60,999 bases of DNA from Kitasatospora sp. GP82 (GTDB lineage Bacteria; Actinomycetota; Actinomycetes; Streptomycetales; Streptomycetaceae), in contig NZ_JARZAJ010000039.1 of assembly GCF_029892105.1 (NCBI RefSeq), forward strand, positions 1 to 60,999, written 5' to 3'. Below, piece after piece: positions 1-7,457 of the stretch (positions within the stretch are counted from its first letter, which is position 1; each line of letters opens with the position of its first letter). Both the position numbers and the translations under genes were made by a program. Below the pieces are notes generated by a model, which saw only the letters and a list, made by a program, of their open reading frames with translations, was not told the DNA's origin and made no database searches.

Positions 1-304
1 CGCCACCGAAGCCACCGCCACGGTTGTCGCGGTCGCGGTCACGGCCGAAGGACGGACGCTCACGGTCGCGGTCACGGTTGAAGCCACCACGGTCGTCGCG
101 GTTGCGGTCACGGTCGCCGAACGAACGGGCGCCACGGTCATCGCGGTTGAAGCCACCGGAACGGTTGTCCCGGTCACGGCCGCCACCGAAGCCACCGCCA
201 CGGTTGTCGCGGTCGCGGTCACGGCCGAAGGACGGACGCTCACGGTCGCGGTCACGGTTGAAGCCACCACGGTCGCCACGGTCGTCGCGGTTGCGGTCAC
301 GGTC
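1..304 (-). repeat. Imperfect 180-bp tandem repeat in helicase tail
   Basis: Bases 1-95 recur identically at 181-275, and 96-115 recur at 285-304 after a 9-bp insertion in the second copy. The repeat lies inside the C-terminal coding region of the DEAD-box helicase and encodes Arg/Asp/Gly/Asn/Phe-rich blocks. The repeat continues beyond the left edge, so copy number is unknown. Confidence 0.9.
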
Positions 305-1957
305 ACCGTACGAGGAGGAGCGCTCGGAGCGCGCCTCTCGGTACGACGGCGCCTCGGCCACGGGTGCCTCGGTCGAAGCCGGGACCGACTCGGGCGCGGA
401 CGCCGTAGCCTCCTCGACAGCGGCCTCGACCTCGTCCACGATGCCCAGCTCGGCACGCTCACGCGCGGCACGAGCGGCCAGACGGTCGGCCTCCTCGCGC
501 AGCTCGGTGGCGCGACGCTGCGCGCGCTCCAGCTGGCGGGTCATCTCGGCGACCTCGCGCTCCGCCGCACCGGCGATGCCGGAGGCGGACTCGGCCTGCA
601 CCTCGACCAGCGAGCGGGCACCGGTGATCCGGGCGACCTCGGGGTCGAAGGCGTGGTCGAGGATGTGGCGGCCGGCGTCGACGCCCGCGTCCTCCATCAG
701 GCGGAAGACGCTGCGGCGCTGGTGCGGGAGCACCAGGGTGACGACGGTGCCGGAGCGGCCGGCCCGCGCGGTGCGGCCGGAGCGGTGCAGGTAGTCCTTG
801 TGGTCACCGGCCGGGTCGACGTTGAGGACCAGGTCGATGCCGTCGACGTGGATGCCACGCGCGGCGACGTCGGTGGCGACGACGACGTTGACGTAGCCGT
901 CCTTGAAGTCACCGAGCACCCGGGTACGGGCGCCCTGGGTCATACCGCCGTGCAGCGCGTCGGCCTTCACGCCGGCCTCGATGAGCTGCTCGGCGACGCG
1001 GTCGGCGCCCATCTGGGTGCGGACGAAGATGATCGTGCGGCCCTTGCGGGCGGCGATCGCGTTGGTGATCGGCGCCTTGTCCTTGGGCTTCACCACGAGG
1101 ATGTGGTGGGTCATGGTGGTGACCGCACCGGCCGACGGGTCGACCTCGTGGGTGACCGGGCTGTTCAGGTAGCGCTTGACCAGCGTGTCGATCTCGTTCT
1201 CCAGGGTGGCGGAGAACAGCAGGCGCTGGCCGCCGGCCGGCACCTGGTCGAGGATCTCGGTGACCTCGGGCAGGAAGCCCATGTCGGCCATCTGGTCGGC
1301 CTCGTCGAGGACGGCGACCTGGACGTCGGCGAGCTTGGCGCTGCCACGGTTGATCAGGTCACGCAGTCGGCCGGGGGTGGCGACCAGGACGTCGACGCCG
1401 CGCTCCAGCGCGTAGATCTGGTTGGACATCGACGTGCCACCGCAGACGACCTTGAGCTTGAGGCCGAGCACCGAGCCGAAGGGCTCCAGAGCGTCGGCGA
1501 CCTGCATCGCCAGCTCGCGGGTCGGGACGAGGATCAGGCCGCGCGGGTGCTTGGGCTTGGTGCGCTCGCCATCGGCGAGGCGGGTGAGCAGCGGGAGACC
1601 GAAGCTCAGGGTCTTGCCGGAGCCGGTACGGCCACGGCCCAGGACGTCCTTTCCGGCCAGGGCGTCCGGGATGGTCGCGGCCTGGATCGGGAAGGGGGTG
1701 GTGACGCCGCGCTTGGCGAGGGCACGCACGACGTCGTCCGGCAGGCCCAGGTCACCGAAGGTGAGGGTGGGCTCGGCGGCGTCGGCGTCGTCGGCGTTCT
1801 CGGCGTCGAGGTTCTCGACGGCGTCGGCGTTCTCGGCGTCGTGAGCGTTCACGACTGCGTCGACGTTGTCGATCTCGGTGGAGTCGGCGGTGGCAGGGGC
1901 ATCGGCGTCCGAACCGCTCGCGGGCATGGCAAAGCGGTCGTCGTCAACGAGAGACAT
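1..1957 (-). CDS. DEAD-box ATP-dependent RNA helicase (C-terminus off window)
   Basis: Reading leftwards from ATG at 1957 gives an acidic Asp/Ala-rich leader of about 60 residues, then a full DEAD-box core: Walker A GRTGSGKT, PTRELAMQ, DEAD in VLDEADQM, SATL, ATDVAARGIH and HRSGRTARAG, in the family order. The protein unwinds RNA using ATP; bacterial relatives act in ribosome assembly, mRNA decay and cold adaptation in the cytoplasm. After the core comes a coiled, Glu/Arg-rich stretch and a long tail of RDRDR, GGFNRD and RDNRGGG blocks, an RNA-binding RGG-like tail. The frame is still open at base 1, so the gene is cut by the window. About 190 bp separates it from the next minus-strand gene, which suggests its own promoter and a long leader. 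The sub-family (RhlE or CsdA-like) cannot be settled here. Confidence 0.93.
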   Translation of the reverse strand, partial: MSLVDDDRFAMPASGSDADAPATADSTEIDNVDAVVNAHDAENADAVENLDAENADDADAAEPTLTFGDLGLPDDVVRALAKRGVTTPFPIQAATIPDALAGKDVLGRGRTGSGKTLSFGLPLLTRLADGERTKPKHPRGLILVPTRELAMQVADALEPFGSVLGLKLKVVCGGTSMSNQIYALERGVDVLVATPGRLRDLINRGSAKLADVQVAVLDEADQMADMGFLPEVTEILDQVPAGGQRLLFSATLENEIDTLVKRYLNSPVTHEVDPSAGAVTTMTHHILVVKPKDKAPITNAIAARKGRTIIFVRTQMGADRVAEQLIEAGVKADALHGGMTQGARTRVLGDFKDGYVNVVVATDVAARGIHVDGIDLVLNVDPAGDHKDYLHRSGRTARAGRSGTVVTLVLPHQRRSVFRLMEDAGVDAGRHILDHAFDPEVARITGARSLVEVQAESASGIAGAAEREVAEMTRQLERAQRRATELREEADRLAARAARERAELGIVDEVEAAVEEATASAPESVPASTEAPVAEAPSYREARSERSSSYGDRDRNRDDRGDRGGFNRDRDRERPSFGRDRDRDNRGGGFGGGRDRDNRSGGFNRDDRGARSFGDRDRNRDDRGGFNRDRDRERPSFGRDRDRDNRGGGFGG

Positions 1958-2150
1958 TCAAAACCTTCCGGAAGTGGCACGCGCCTAAGTCCGGGGTTCT
2001 GTTTACAACCGCCTCTATGCGGTAGCCACGGATCGCCGGAACGCGCCAAGGGCGCCAGATCGGAACAGGGCGCCAGACAGATGAATCAAACGAACGATCT
2101 ACCACCATAGAGGAACCTGTGGATCCAAGGCAAATGCGCTGGCCAGGGCA

Positions 2151-2894
2151 CTAATGGGCGGTCGAGTCCCGAGTCGGGGACGCTGTTGCGGGGTTGCTCG
2201 GCGAAGGGTCCGGGGCCGTCGAGGGCGACGGTGCCGGCGGGGGCGGAGCACTGGTGGGCGAGCTCCCGGAGGAGGCGGTGGGGCCGGCCGTCGAACCGCT
2301 CGAAGGCTTCGGCGAAGGAGCCGGATGCGTCGCCGGACTGCCGCTGGGAGCGCCGGCCTCCCCGCCGGGCGTCGAGCCGGGCTGACCGGGAGCAGGCGGC
2401 GGGGTGGCCCCGGGCAGCGCGGGCCCCGGCGAAGCCGTACCGCCCCCGGCCGCCGGTGACTCCGCACCCGCACTGCCGCCCCCGCCGCCGGGACGCTCCA
2501 TCCGCTGCGCGCTCCCGGGCCTTCCCGGCACACCACTGGCGCCCGCCTTCCCGATCACGCCGGCCTGCCCGACCGGCTGGGTGCCGTGCTGCTGCTCCGA
2601 GGAGCCCGCCCCGACCGACATGCAGCCCGCCATCCCCATCCCCGCGAGCGCCAGCACCACGCCGCCCGCCAGGCGCGCCCGCGCGCTCCTGCGCGCCCGC
2701 CCGGCAGCCGGGCCGGACAGCACCCGAACCCTGCGGACCACGCGGGCCCCGCCGACGACACGGGCCTGCGATGCCTCCGATGCCGGCGAACGTGCCGGCG
2801 CAGCCGCCCCGGTCGCCCCGGCTGCCTCTGCCGGGCCCCGCGTTCCGTGCGCCGCCCCTGCCGTCTGCGCCTTCCGAGCCGTACGCCCTGCCAT
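2151..2894 (-). CDS. Putative low-complexity lipoprotein
   Basis: I do not recognise this gene. Start ATG at 2894 has GGAGAGG nine bases upstream; a longer in-frame extension to 2984 lacks support. The first about 60 residues are basic and Ala-rich, followed by a hydrophobic segment ending LALAGMGMAGC, which fits a lipobox with Cys as the lipidated residue. The rest (about 150 residues) is Pro, Ser, Gly, Thr and Ala, with no visible enzymatic motif, as in wall-spanning tethers. The basic region before the hydrophobic segment is unusually long for a signal peptide, so a membrane-anchored protein with a cytoplasmic head is possible. Coding direction is supported by strong third-position GC in this frame and by the ribosome-binding site. 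It sits alone between the helicase leader and the crcB operon, all minus strand. Confidence 0.6.
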   Translation of the reverse strand: MAGRTARKAQTAGAAHGTRGPAEAAGATGAAAPARSPASEASQARVVGGARVVRRVRVLSGPAAGRARRSARARLAGGVVLALAGMGMAGCMSVGAGSSEQQHGTQPVGQAGVIGKAGASGVPGRPGSAQRMERPGGGGGSAGAESPAAGGGTASPGPALPGATPPPAPGQPGSTPGGEAGAPSGSPATHPAPSPKPSSGSTAGPTASSGSSPTSAPPPPAPSPSTAPDPSPSNPATASPTRDSTAH

Positions 2895-3092
2895 CACCGA
2901 GCCACCTCTCCTGCCCGCCCCGCCCGGGTCGGCCGACGACGGCCGCCCGCGCACGCTCCGGCTCGCCGCGCGCACGCTCGGCACGGACGGCCGCTTCCGG
3001 TGCCCAACGCGCGCGGGGCTCCCCGGACACGGGCAGTGGGTCGATCGGCCTTCAGCGGCCGCCCCGGGCCCCGGCTACGACCGCACCGGGGC

Positions 3093-3485
3093 TCACCCCC
3101 AGAGCACGTGGGCCACGGCGGTCCCCGCCCACACCGCCCCCAGACCGGCCAGCAGGCTTCCGACCACATTCGCCGCCGCGAACAGCCGGGCACCGCTCTC
3201 GGCGAGCCGGAGCGTCTCGTACGAGAACGTGGAGTATGTGGTCAGCGCACCGCAGAGGCCCGTGCCGAGCAGCAACTGGACATGCGAACCGACCGCCCCG
3301 GCCGCGACCGCCCCCGTGACCAGGCCCAGCACCGTGCAGCCGCCCACGTTGACGGTGAACGTCCCCCAGGGGAAGACCGTGTCATGCCTGGCCTGCACCG
3401 CACGGTCCGTCAGGTAGCGCAGCGGTGCGCCGACAGCCGCCCCTGCGACCACCAGCAGCCAGTTCACGAGCGCCGCAAGACTCAC
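3093..3485 (-). CDS. crcB: Fluoride channel CrcB/Fluc, second subunit
   Basis: A 130-residue protein with four hydrophobic helices and the family signatures FPWGTFTVNVGGC and ALTTYSTFSYE. CrcB (Fluc) proteins form dual-topology dimers that let fluoride leave the cell. GTG at 3485 is chosen because it overlaps the DUF190 stop (GTGA) and starts right before the first helix; the open frame continues upstream only with low-complexity residues. It is the last gene of a three-gene operon crcB-DUF190-crcB, all joined by stop/start overlaps. The presence of two diverged CrcB subunits fits a heterodimer with opposite orientation of the two chains; this is known for other paired crcB genes and inferred here. 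Confidence 0.92.
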   Translation of the reverse strand: MSLAALVNWLLVVAGAAVGAPLRYLTDRAVQARHDTVFPWGTFTVNVGGCTVLGLVTGAVAAGAVGSHVQLLLGTGLCGALTTYSTFSYETLRLAESGARLFAAANVVGSLLAGLGAVWAGTAVAHVLWG

Positions 3486-3928
3486 TTCTCCCGCTCCCCC
3501 TGCTCCGACTCCCGCTGCCCCGGCTCGGCCCCCGACCGCGCTCCCCAGCCACCCCGCTCGGCCCGCTTGCGGCCGACGAGGGGGACACCCCCGGCCGGAG
3601 GCTTGGGGAGGATCACTTCGCACTCGTCGAGGATCATCAGCCCCTCCTCGACCAGTTCGTCGAGCTGCGGCAGGAACGCCCGGACCCGCTCGGCGGTGTC
3701 CACGATCACCACCGCCACCGGCAGGTCCTCACCGAGCGACAGCAACCGCGCGGTGTGGACGAGCGAGGAGGCCCCGAAGCCCTCGATGCCCCGGAAGACG
3801 CTCGCCCCGGCCAGTCCCGCGGCATGGGCACGGTGCACGATCTCGCTGTACAGCGGCCGGTGGTGCCAGGTGTCGCTCTCCCCGACGAACACCGTCACCC
3901 GCAGCGCACTGCCCGTCAGCCTGGTCAT
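3482..3928 (-). CDS. DUF190 family protein between two crcB genes
   Basis: 148 residues, ATG at 3928 overlapping the previous crcB stop (ATGA). The N-terminal about 110 residues match the DUF190 pattern: VTVFVGESDTWHHRPLY, an AGLAGASVFRGIEGFG turn and a VVIVDTAERVRAFLPQL strand-helix, a small ferredoxin-like alpha/beta fold resembling PII proteins. The C-terminal about 35 residues are charged and disordered. DUF190 proteins commonly accompany CrcB, and a regulatory or sensing role for fluoride export is inferred from that association only. Translation is coupled on both sides, so equal expression with both channel subunits is likely. Confidence 0.9.
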   Translation of the reverse strand: MTRLTGSALRVTVFVGESDTWHHRPLYSEIVHRAHAAGLAGASVFRGIEGFGASSLVHTARLLSLGEDLPVAVVIVDTAERVRAFLPQLDELVEEGLMILDECEVILPKPPAGGVPLVGRKRAERGGWGARSGAEPGQRESEQGEREK

Positions 3929-4536
3929 TCCGTACTCCGATCACGCTCGACGGCCCGTTCCGCCGTCGCTTGTGACGCCGCCTGTGACGCCGCCCGCGCA
4001 TCCGCCCTTGCCGTTGCCCGCGCCTGCCACGCCGCCCGCACCCACCGGGTCAGCGCCGACGCCGCCCAGACCGCCGCCAGCGCGGCCAGCAGGGTCACCG
4101 CCAGATACGCCAGACCCCGCGCGGCGTACCCGCGATCGACCAGTCGCTGCACGTCCACCGTGTACGTCGAGAAGGTGGTGAACCCGCCGAGTACGCCGGT
4201 GCCGAAGAACGGGCGCAGCAGCGGGTGCGGCGTCCGCCCCTCGGTGATCTGGACCAGGAAGGCCCCGATCACCGCACAGCCGACGACGTTCACCACCAGG
4301 GTGGTCCACGGGAAGGCGGTCGGCGCGGTGGGCCACAGCAGCCCGGCCCCGTACCTGGCCGAGGCGCCGAGCACGCCACCGAGCACGACCACGGCCACCA
4401 CCGGGCCCTGCCCCCTGAGGATGGAGGCTCGGCCACGCGCCGGCGGCACGGCCGGTCCCGCCGGCCCCGGCGTTCCTGCCGGTCCTGCCGCTGCTCCCGG
4501 CTGTCGGCCGCCGTGTCCGCCCCGTTCCGAACTCAC
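3925..4536 (-). CDS. crcB: Fluoride channel CrcB/Fluc, first subunit
   Basis: 203 residues from GTG 4536, preceded by a weak TGAGG. The channel core has FPWTTLVVNVVGC, GGFTTFSTYTVD and the usual four helices. It carries a Pro/Gly/Ala-rich N-terminal extension of about 40 residues and a charged Arg/Ala C-terminal tail of about 35 residues that the second subunit lacks. It is the first gene of the operon. The divergent metallopeptidase starts only about 130 bp away, and I see no fluoride-riboswitch-like fold in that gap. Function in fluoride efflux at the cytoplasmic membrane is well established for the family. Confidence 0.92.
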   Translation of the reverse strand: MSSERGGHGGRQPGAAAGPAGTPGPAGPAVPPARGRASILRGQGPVVAVVVLGGVLGASARYGAGLLWPTAPTAFPWTTLVVNVVGCAVIGAFLVQITEGRTPHPLLRPFFGTGVLGGFTTFSTYTVDVQRLVDRGYAARGLAYLAVTLLAALAAVWAASALTRWVRAAWQARATARADARAASQAASQATAERAVERDRSTE

Positions 4537-4669
4537 ACCTCAGTGAATCACCAGCGGATCTGCGCCCATGAAGACCGGCCCCGCCCCGCACGTCGTACCG
4601 GATCCGGAAACCACCTCTGCGGATCATCTGGCACCACGTCACCCCTCACCCGACAATGGGGTGGTGGAC

Positions 4670-5011
4670 ATGACCCGGGACGAGTTCGAGACGCTGGTCG
4701 CCGATGCCCTGGACGAGATCCCCCCGCAACTCGCGGCCATGATGGACAACGTCGCCGTCTTCGTCGAGGACGAACCCGATCCGGCCGCACCGGAACTGCT
4801 CGGACTGTACGAGGGCACTCCGCTCACCGAGCGCGGCGAGTGGTACGCGGGCGTCCTGCCCGACCGGATCCTGGTCTACATGGGCCCGACCCTGCGGCAC
4901 TGCGAGAGCCGGGAACAGGTGGTCGAGGAGGTCCGCACCACGGTGATCCACGAGGTCGCCCACCACTTCGGCTTCGACGACCACGAACTCCACGAACTCG
5001 GCTGGTCCTGA
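4670..5011 (+). CDS. Zincin-like metallopeptidase (DUF1025 type)
   Basis: 113 residues from ATG 4670. The signature HEVAHHFGFDDHELHELGW gives the HExxH zinc site plus a downstream Asp, the pattern of the small Zincin_1 family found next to tRNA or housekeeping genes in actinobacteria. The protein has no signal peptide, so it should be cytoplasmic; its substrate is unknown. An upstream in-frame ATG at 4568 would add 34 residues of low-quality sequence that overlap the promoter region, and GGGGTGGTGG just before 4670 makes the shorter form more likely. It is divergent from the crcB operon and is followed by the tRNA cluster. Confidence 0.85.
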   Translation: MTRDEFETLVADALDEIPPQLAAMMDNVAVFVEDEPDPAAPELLGLYEGTPLTERGEWYAGVLPDRILVYMGPTLRHCESREQVVEEVRTTVIHEVAHHFGFDDHELHELGWS

Positions 5012-5083
5012 GCCCCCGGCCGCCCCGTCCCACCGCCCCACCCGCCTCACCAGCCCCACTCGCCTCGCCCGGGCGAAACCGTT

Positions 5084-5113
5084 TTGGTGTTCGCGCCCGG
5101 CATCCCATATGCT
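5084..5113 (+). promoter_or_regulatory. Promoter of tRNA Glu-Asp-Phe operon
   Basis: TTGGTG at 5084-5089 and TATGCT at 5108-5113 with an 18-bp spacer; the predicted start of transcription is about 40 bases before tRNA-Glu. Confidence 0.55.
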
Positions 5114-5157
5114 TCTCGACGTCCCCGAACGCTGGATAACAGCCGGAAGGGCCGCAA

Positions 5158-5230
5158 GCCCTCATCGTCTAGTGGCCCAGGACGCCGCCCTTTCAAGGCG
5201 GTAGCACGGGTTCGAATCCCGTTGGGGGCA
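5158..5230 (+). tRNA. tRNA-Glu (UUC)
   Basis: Acceptor GCCCTCA pairs with TGGGGGC (one G-T). The anticodon stem CCGCC/GGCGG holds the loop CTTTCAA, anticodon TTC. The T arm has GGTTCGAATCC. The 3' CCA is not encoded. First gene of a three-tRNA transcription unit. Confidence 0.97.
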
Positions 5231-5288
5231 CGCAGTACCCGTAGTAAAGTCAGTGCCGCAAGGCCCTGTGCGGTGAAAATCCGTACAT

Positions 5289-5362
5289 GGTCCCGTGGAG
5301 CAGTTGGTTAGCTCGCCACCCTGTCAAGGTGGAGGTCGCGGGTTCAAGTCCCGTCGGGATCG
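5289..5362 (+). tRNA. tRNA-Asp (GUC), copy 1
   Basis: Acceptor GGTCCCG/CGGGATC; anticodon stem CCACC/GGTGG with loop CTGTCAA (GTC); T loop GGTTCAAGTCC; discriminator G. All 74 bases are identical to the copy at 16291-16364. Confidence 0.97.
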
Positions 5363-5389
5363 CTCGTCTCGCAAGAGACGGTGCAGTAC

Positions 5390-5463
5390 GGCCAGGTAGC
5401 TCAGTTGGTACGAGCGTCCGCCTGAAAAGCGGAAGGTCGCCGGTTCGACCCCGGCCCTGGCCA
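5390..5463 (+). tRNA. tRNA-Phe (GAA)
   Basis: Acceptor GGCCAGG/CCTGGCC; anticodon stem TCCGC/GCGGA with loop CTGAAAA (GAA); T loop GGTTCGACCCC. Last tRNA before the shared terminator. Confidence 0.97.
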
Positions 5464-5480
5464 CGTCGGTTCGACCAGCA

Positions 5481-5515
5481 GAAAGCCCCCGAGCGCAGAG
5501 CGCTCGGGGGCTTTC
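5481..5515 (+). terminator. Terminator of tRNA cluster
   Basis: Perfect 15-bp stem (5481-5495 with 5501-5515), loop CAGAG, the closing arm ends CTTTCTC. It is placed 17 bases after tRNA-Phe. Confidence 0.9.
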
Positions 5516-5650
5516 TCGTGTCGTTTGACGCTGACGCCCAACCAGCTGGGACAGCGTCTCCTCCAGCCAGGTCAGGGACCTACGACCGACCGGCACGGCT
5601 ACAGGTCGATGCCCCCACCCGCCTCGCCCCCGGCAACCGCGTGGCCGTGC

Positions 5651-6756
5651 TCACCCCGTTGGCAGTGTGACCTCGAAACAGCCACCGGCCTTGGCACCGG
5701 TACCCGGCTGTCCGAGGGTAAGGTCGCCGCCTGCCGCGCGAGCGAGGCGACGGGCGAGGGCCAGACCCAGGCCCGCGCCGTCATGGCCGTCGCCGGGATC
5801 GGCGCGCCGCCCTGGCTCGAACACCGCCTCGCCCGTCTCCTCGGGAACTCCGGGGCCGTCGTCGCGGACGACCACCACGACCGAACCGGGCCGTACGACA
5901 CACTCCATGGTCACCAGCGTCTGGGCATAACGGCGGGCGTTGTCGAGCAGCGGCACCAGGATTCGCTCGACGATCGAGGCCGAGACCCCGGCCACGGCTT
6001 GCCTCTCGCGCTCGCGGACCCGTACCGGCGGCGCCTCTGGGCACTCCTGAGCGCTGCGCTCGGCCAGCATGACCAGCAGCGGGGGGAGCAGGCAGCGGCC
6101 CGGCGCCGCCCCGGTTCCACCGCCCGGGCCGATTCCGGTGCGTGCCTGGGAGAGCAGCGTCTCGCAGATCTCCTGCATCCGCGCCGCTCCTTCCGCAATG
6201 GCATGGTGGGCGGCCTGCCGCTCCGTGGCGTCCCGCGGCTTTGCCAGCAGCCAGTCCGTCTCGGCCGTGATACGTGCCAGCGGGGTGCGCAACTCGTGCG
6301 ACAGCTCCGCCGTGAGTTGCTGCTCGTGCCGCAGCACGGCGGCCAGCCGGTCCAACAGTTCGTCGAGGCTGCCCGCGAGGGCGGCAAGTTCGGCCGGACG
6401 CTGAGCGGTTCCGAAGCGGCGGCTGGTGTCCGCCGCGCTCCAGGCCGCTGCTTGGGCGCTCATCACCGCCACCGGGCGTAGCGCGCCGCCGACCGCCCCC
6501 CGGGTGACCAGGTACACGCCGCCCAGCAGCAGGGCGGCGAGAGCCCCAGCCGACGTCAGGGCGAGTTCAGCGTCGGGCGGGTTTCGGCGATGGCGGTCAG
6601 ACAGTCGTCGGTGGTGGCGGGTTCGCCGCGGCGCTCGGTGACCTCGCGTTCGAGGGCGGGGAACCTGCCGAGGAAAGGGGAATCCGGGCCGGGCGGCACA
6701 GCCGCATTGGCCCAACATTCCAGCGCTTCAATGGCCCTTCTGACTGGGCCACCCAC
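5651..6756 (-). pseudogene. Sensor histidine kinase remnant (truncated, frameshifted)
   Basis: The frame ending at 5651 encodes one membrane helix (LALTSAGALAALLLGGVYLV), a linker, the H box SHELRTPLARI, the N box LLDNARRYA, the G1 box DDGPGVP and the G2 box GAGLGLALARR, so the kinase core is intact. Upstream of about 6575 the coding signal jumps to another frame (EREVTERRGEPATTDDCL), which is typical kinase extracytoplasmic sequence. One extra base near 6571-6577 would rejoin the frames and read AETRPDAELAL. The first membrane helix and most of the sensor domain are absent: sequence before about 6700 runs into the promoter of the divergent dsbA-like gene. No response regulator is adjacent. 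The kinase could be a recent deletion plus frameshift, or the indel could be a sequencing error, but the N-terminal loss stands either way. Confidence 0.75.
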
Positions 6757-6766
6757 CCCATAGGCT
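6738..6766 (+). promoter_or_regulatory. Promoter of dsbA-like gene, near-leaderless
   Basis: TTCTGA (6738-6743) and TAGGCT (6761-6766), 17-bp spacer. The ATG at 6774 lies 7 bases after the -10 box, which predicts a leaderless or almost leaderless mRNA, in line with the missing Shine-Dalgarno sequence. Confidence 0.5.
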
Positions 6767-6773
6767 CGCCACC

Positions 6774-7379
6774 ATGACGAGCAAAGTTGACTTCTACTTC
6801 GACCCGATCTGCCCGTTCGCCTGGATCACCTCCCGCTGGATCCTGGAGGTCGAACGCCACCGCGAACTGGACCTGAACTTCCGCGTGATGAGCCTCTCCG
6901 TCCTCAACGAGGGCCGCGAGGACCTGCCCGAGCGCTACCGGGAGTTGCTCGACCGCGGCTGGGGTCCGGTGCGGGTGTGCATCGCCGCCGCCCAGCAGCA
7001 CGGCGAGCACGTGCTGCGCGACCTCTACACCGCGCTCGGCAACCGCTTCCACGACCAGGACCGGGCAGCCGACGACGACGTGATCAGGGAGGCCCTCGCC
7101 GAGGTCGGCCTGCCCCTGGACCTGGCCGAAGCGGCGACCAGTACCGACTACGACGAGGCGCTGCGCAAGAGCCACCACGAGGGCATGGATCCGGTGGGCG
7201 AGGAGGTGGGCACTCCCACCGTCCACATAGACGGCGTGGCCTTCTTCGGCCCGGTCCTGACGGCCATTCCGCGCGGCGAGGAGGCCACGCGCATCTTCGA
7301 CGGCGTACAACTGCTGGCCGGCTACCCGAAGTTCTTCGAGCTGAAGCGCACCAGGACCGGCGACCTCGACTTCGGCTGA
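6774..7379 (+). CDS. DsbA-family oxidoreductase, mycothiol-dependent nitroreductase type
   Basis: 201 residues with a thioredoxin-fold start VDFYFDPICPFAW, a helical insertion (about 60-130), and a cis-Pro region VGTPTVHIDG. The single conserved Cys in DPxCPxAW and the overall length match the Rv2466c group of actinobacterial DsbA-like proteins, which use mycothiol to reduce substrates such as nitro compounds. No signal peptide, so cytoplasmic. The chosen ATG at 6774 lies just after a TAGGCT -10 box. It is divergent from the kinase remnant, and the STAND gene follows 78 bp later on the same strand; the gap holds a small hairpin at about 7424-7437 but no clear terminator, so read-through is possible. 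Assignment to the family is firm; substrate is inference. Confidence 0.88.
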   Translation: MTSKVDFYFDPICPFAWITSRWILEVERHRELDLNFRVMSLSVLNEGREDLPERYRELLDRGWGPVRVCIAAAQQHGEHVLRDLYTALGNRFHDQDRAADDDVIREALAEVGLPLDLAEAATSTDYDEALRKSHHEGMDPVGEEVGTPTVHIDGVAFFGPVLTAIPRGEEATRIFDGVQLLAGYPKFFELKRTRTGDLDFG

Positions 7380-7457
7380 GCCGTTGCCGAAGGGCGCCCG
7401 GCCTGCGGATTCGGACGTTCCGCTGAAGCGGACGGTGCGCGACGGTAGAACGGGCGC

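Noticed and set aside
1..304. Regular short repeats as a possible CRISPR array
   Set aside because: No unique spacers; the repeats are in-frame coding repeats. No CRISPR or cas gene was seen anywhere in the window.
653..2110. 485-residue plus-strand frame
   Set aside because: Shadow of the DEAD-box helicase on the opposite strand, whose motifs are unambiguous.
4537..4669. Fluoride riboswitch before crcB
   Set aside because: The gap is short and shared with a divergent gene; I see no GGCGAUGG-type core or matching pseudoknot arms.
5324..5596. 90-residue minus-strand frame with GVEPATFRFSGG
   Set aside because: It is the translation of tRNA-Asp and tRNA-Phe sequence, a well-known false protein.
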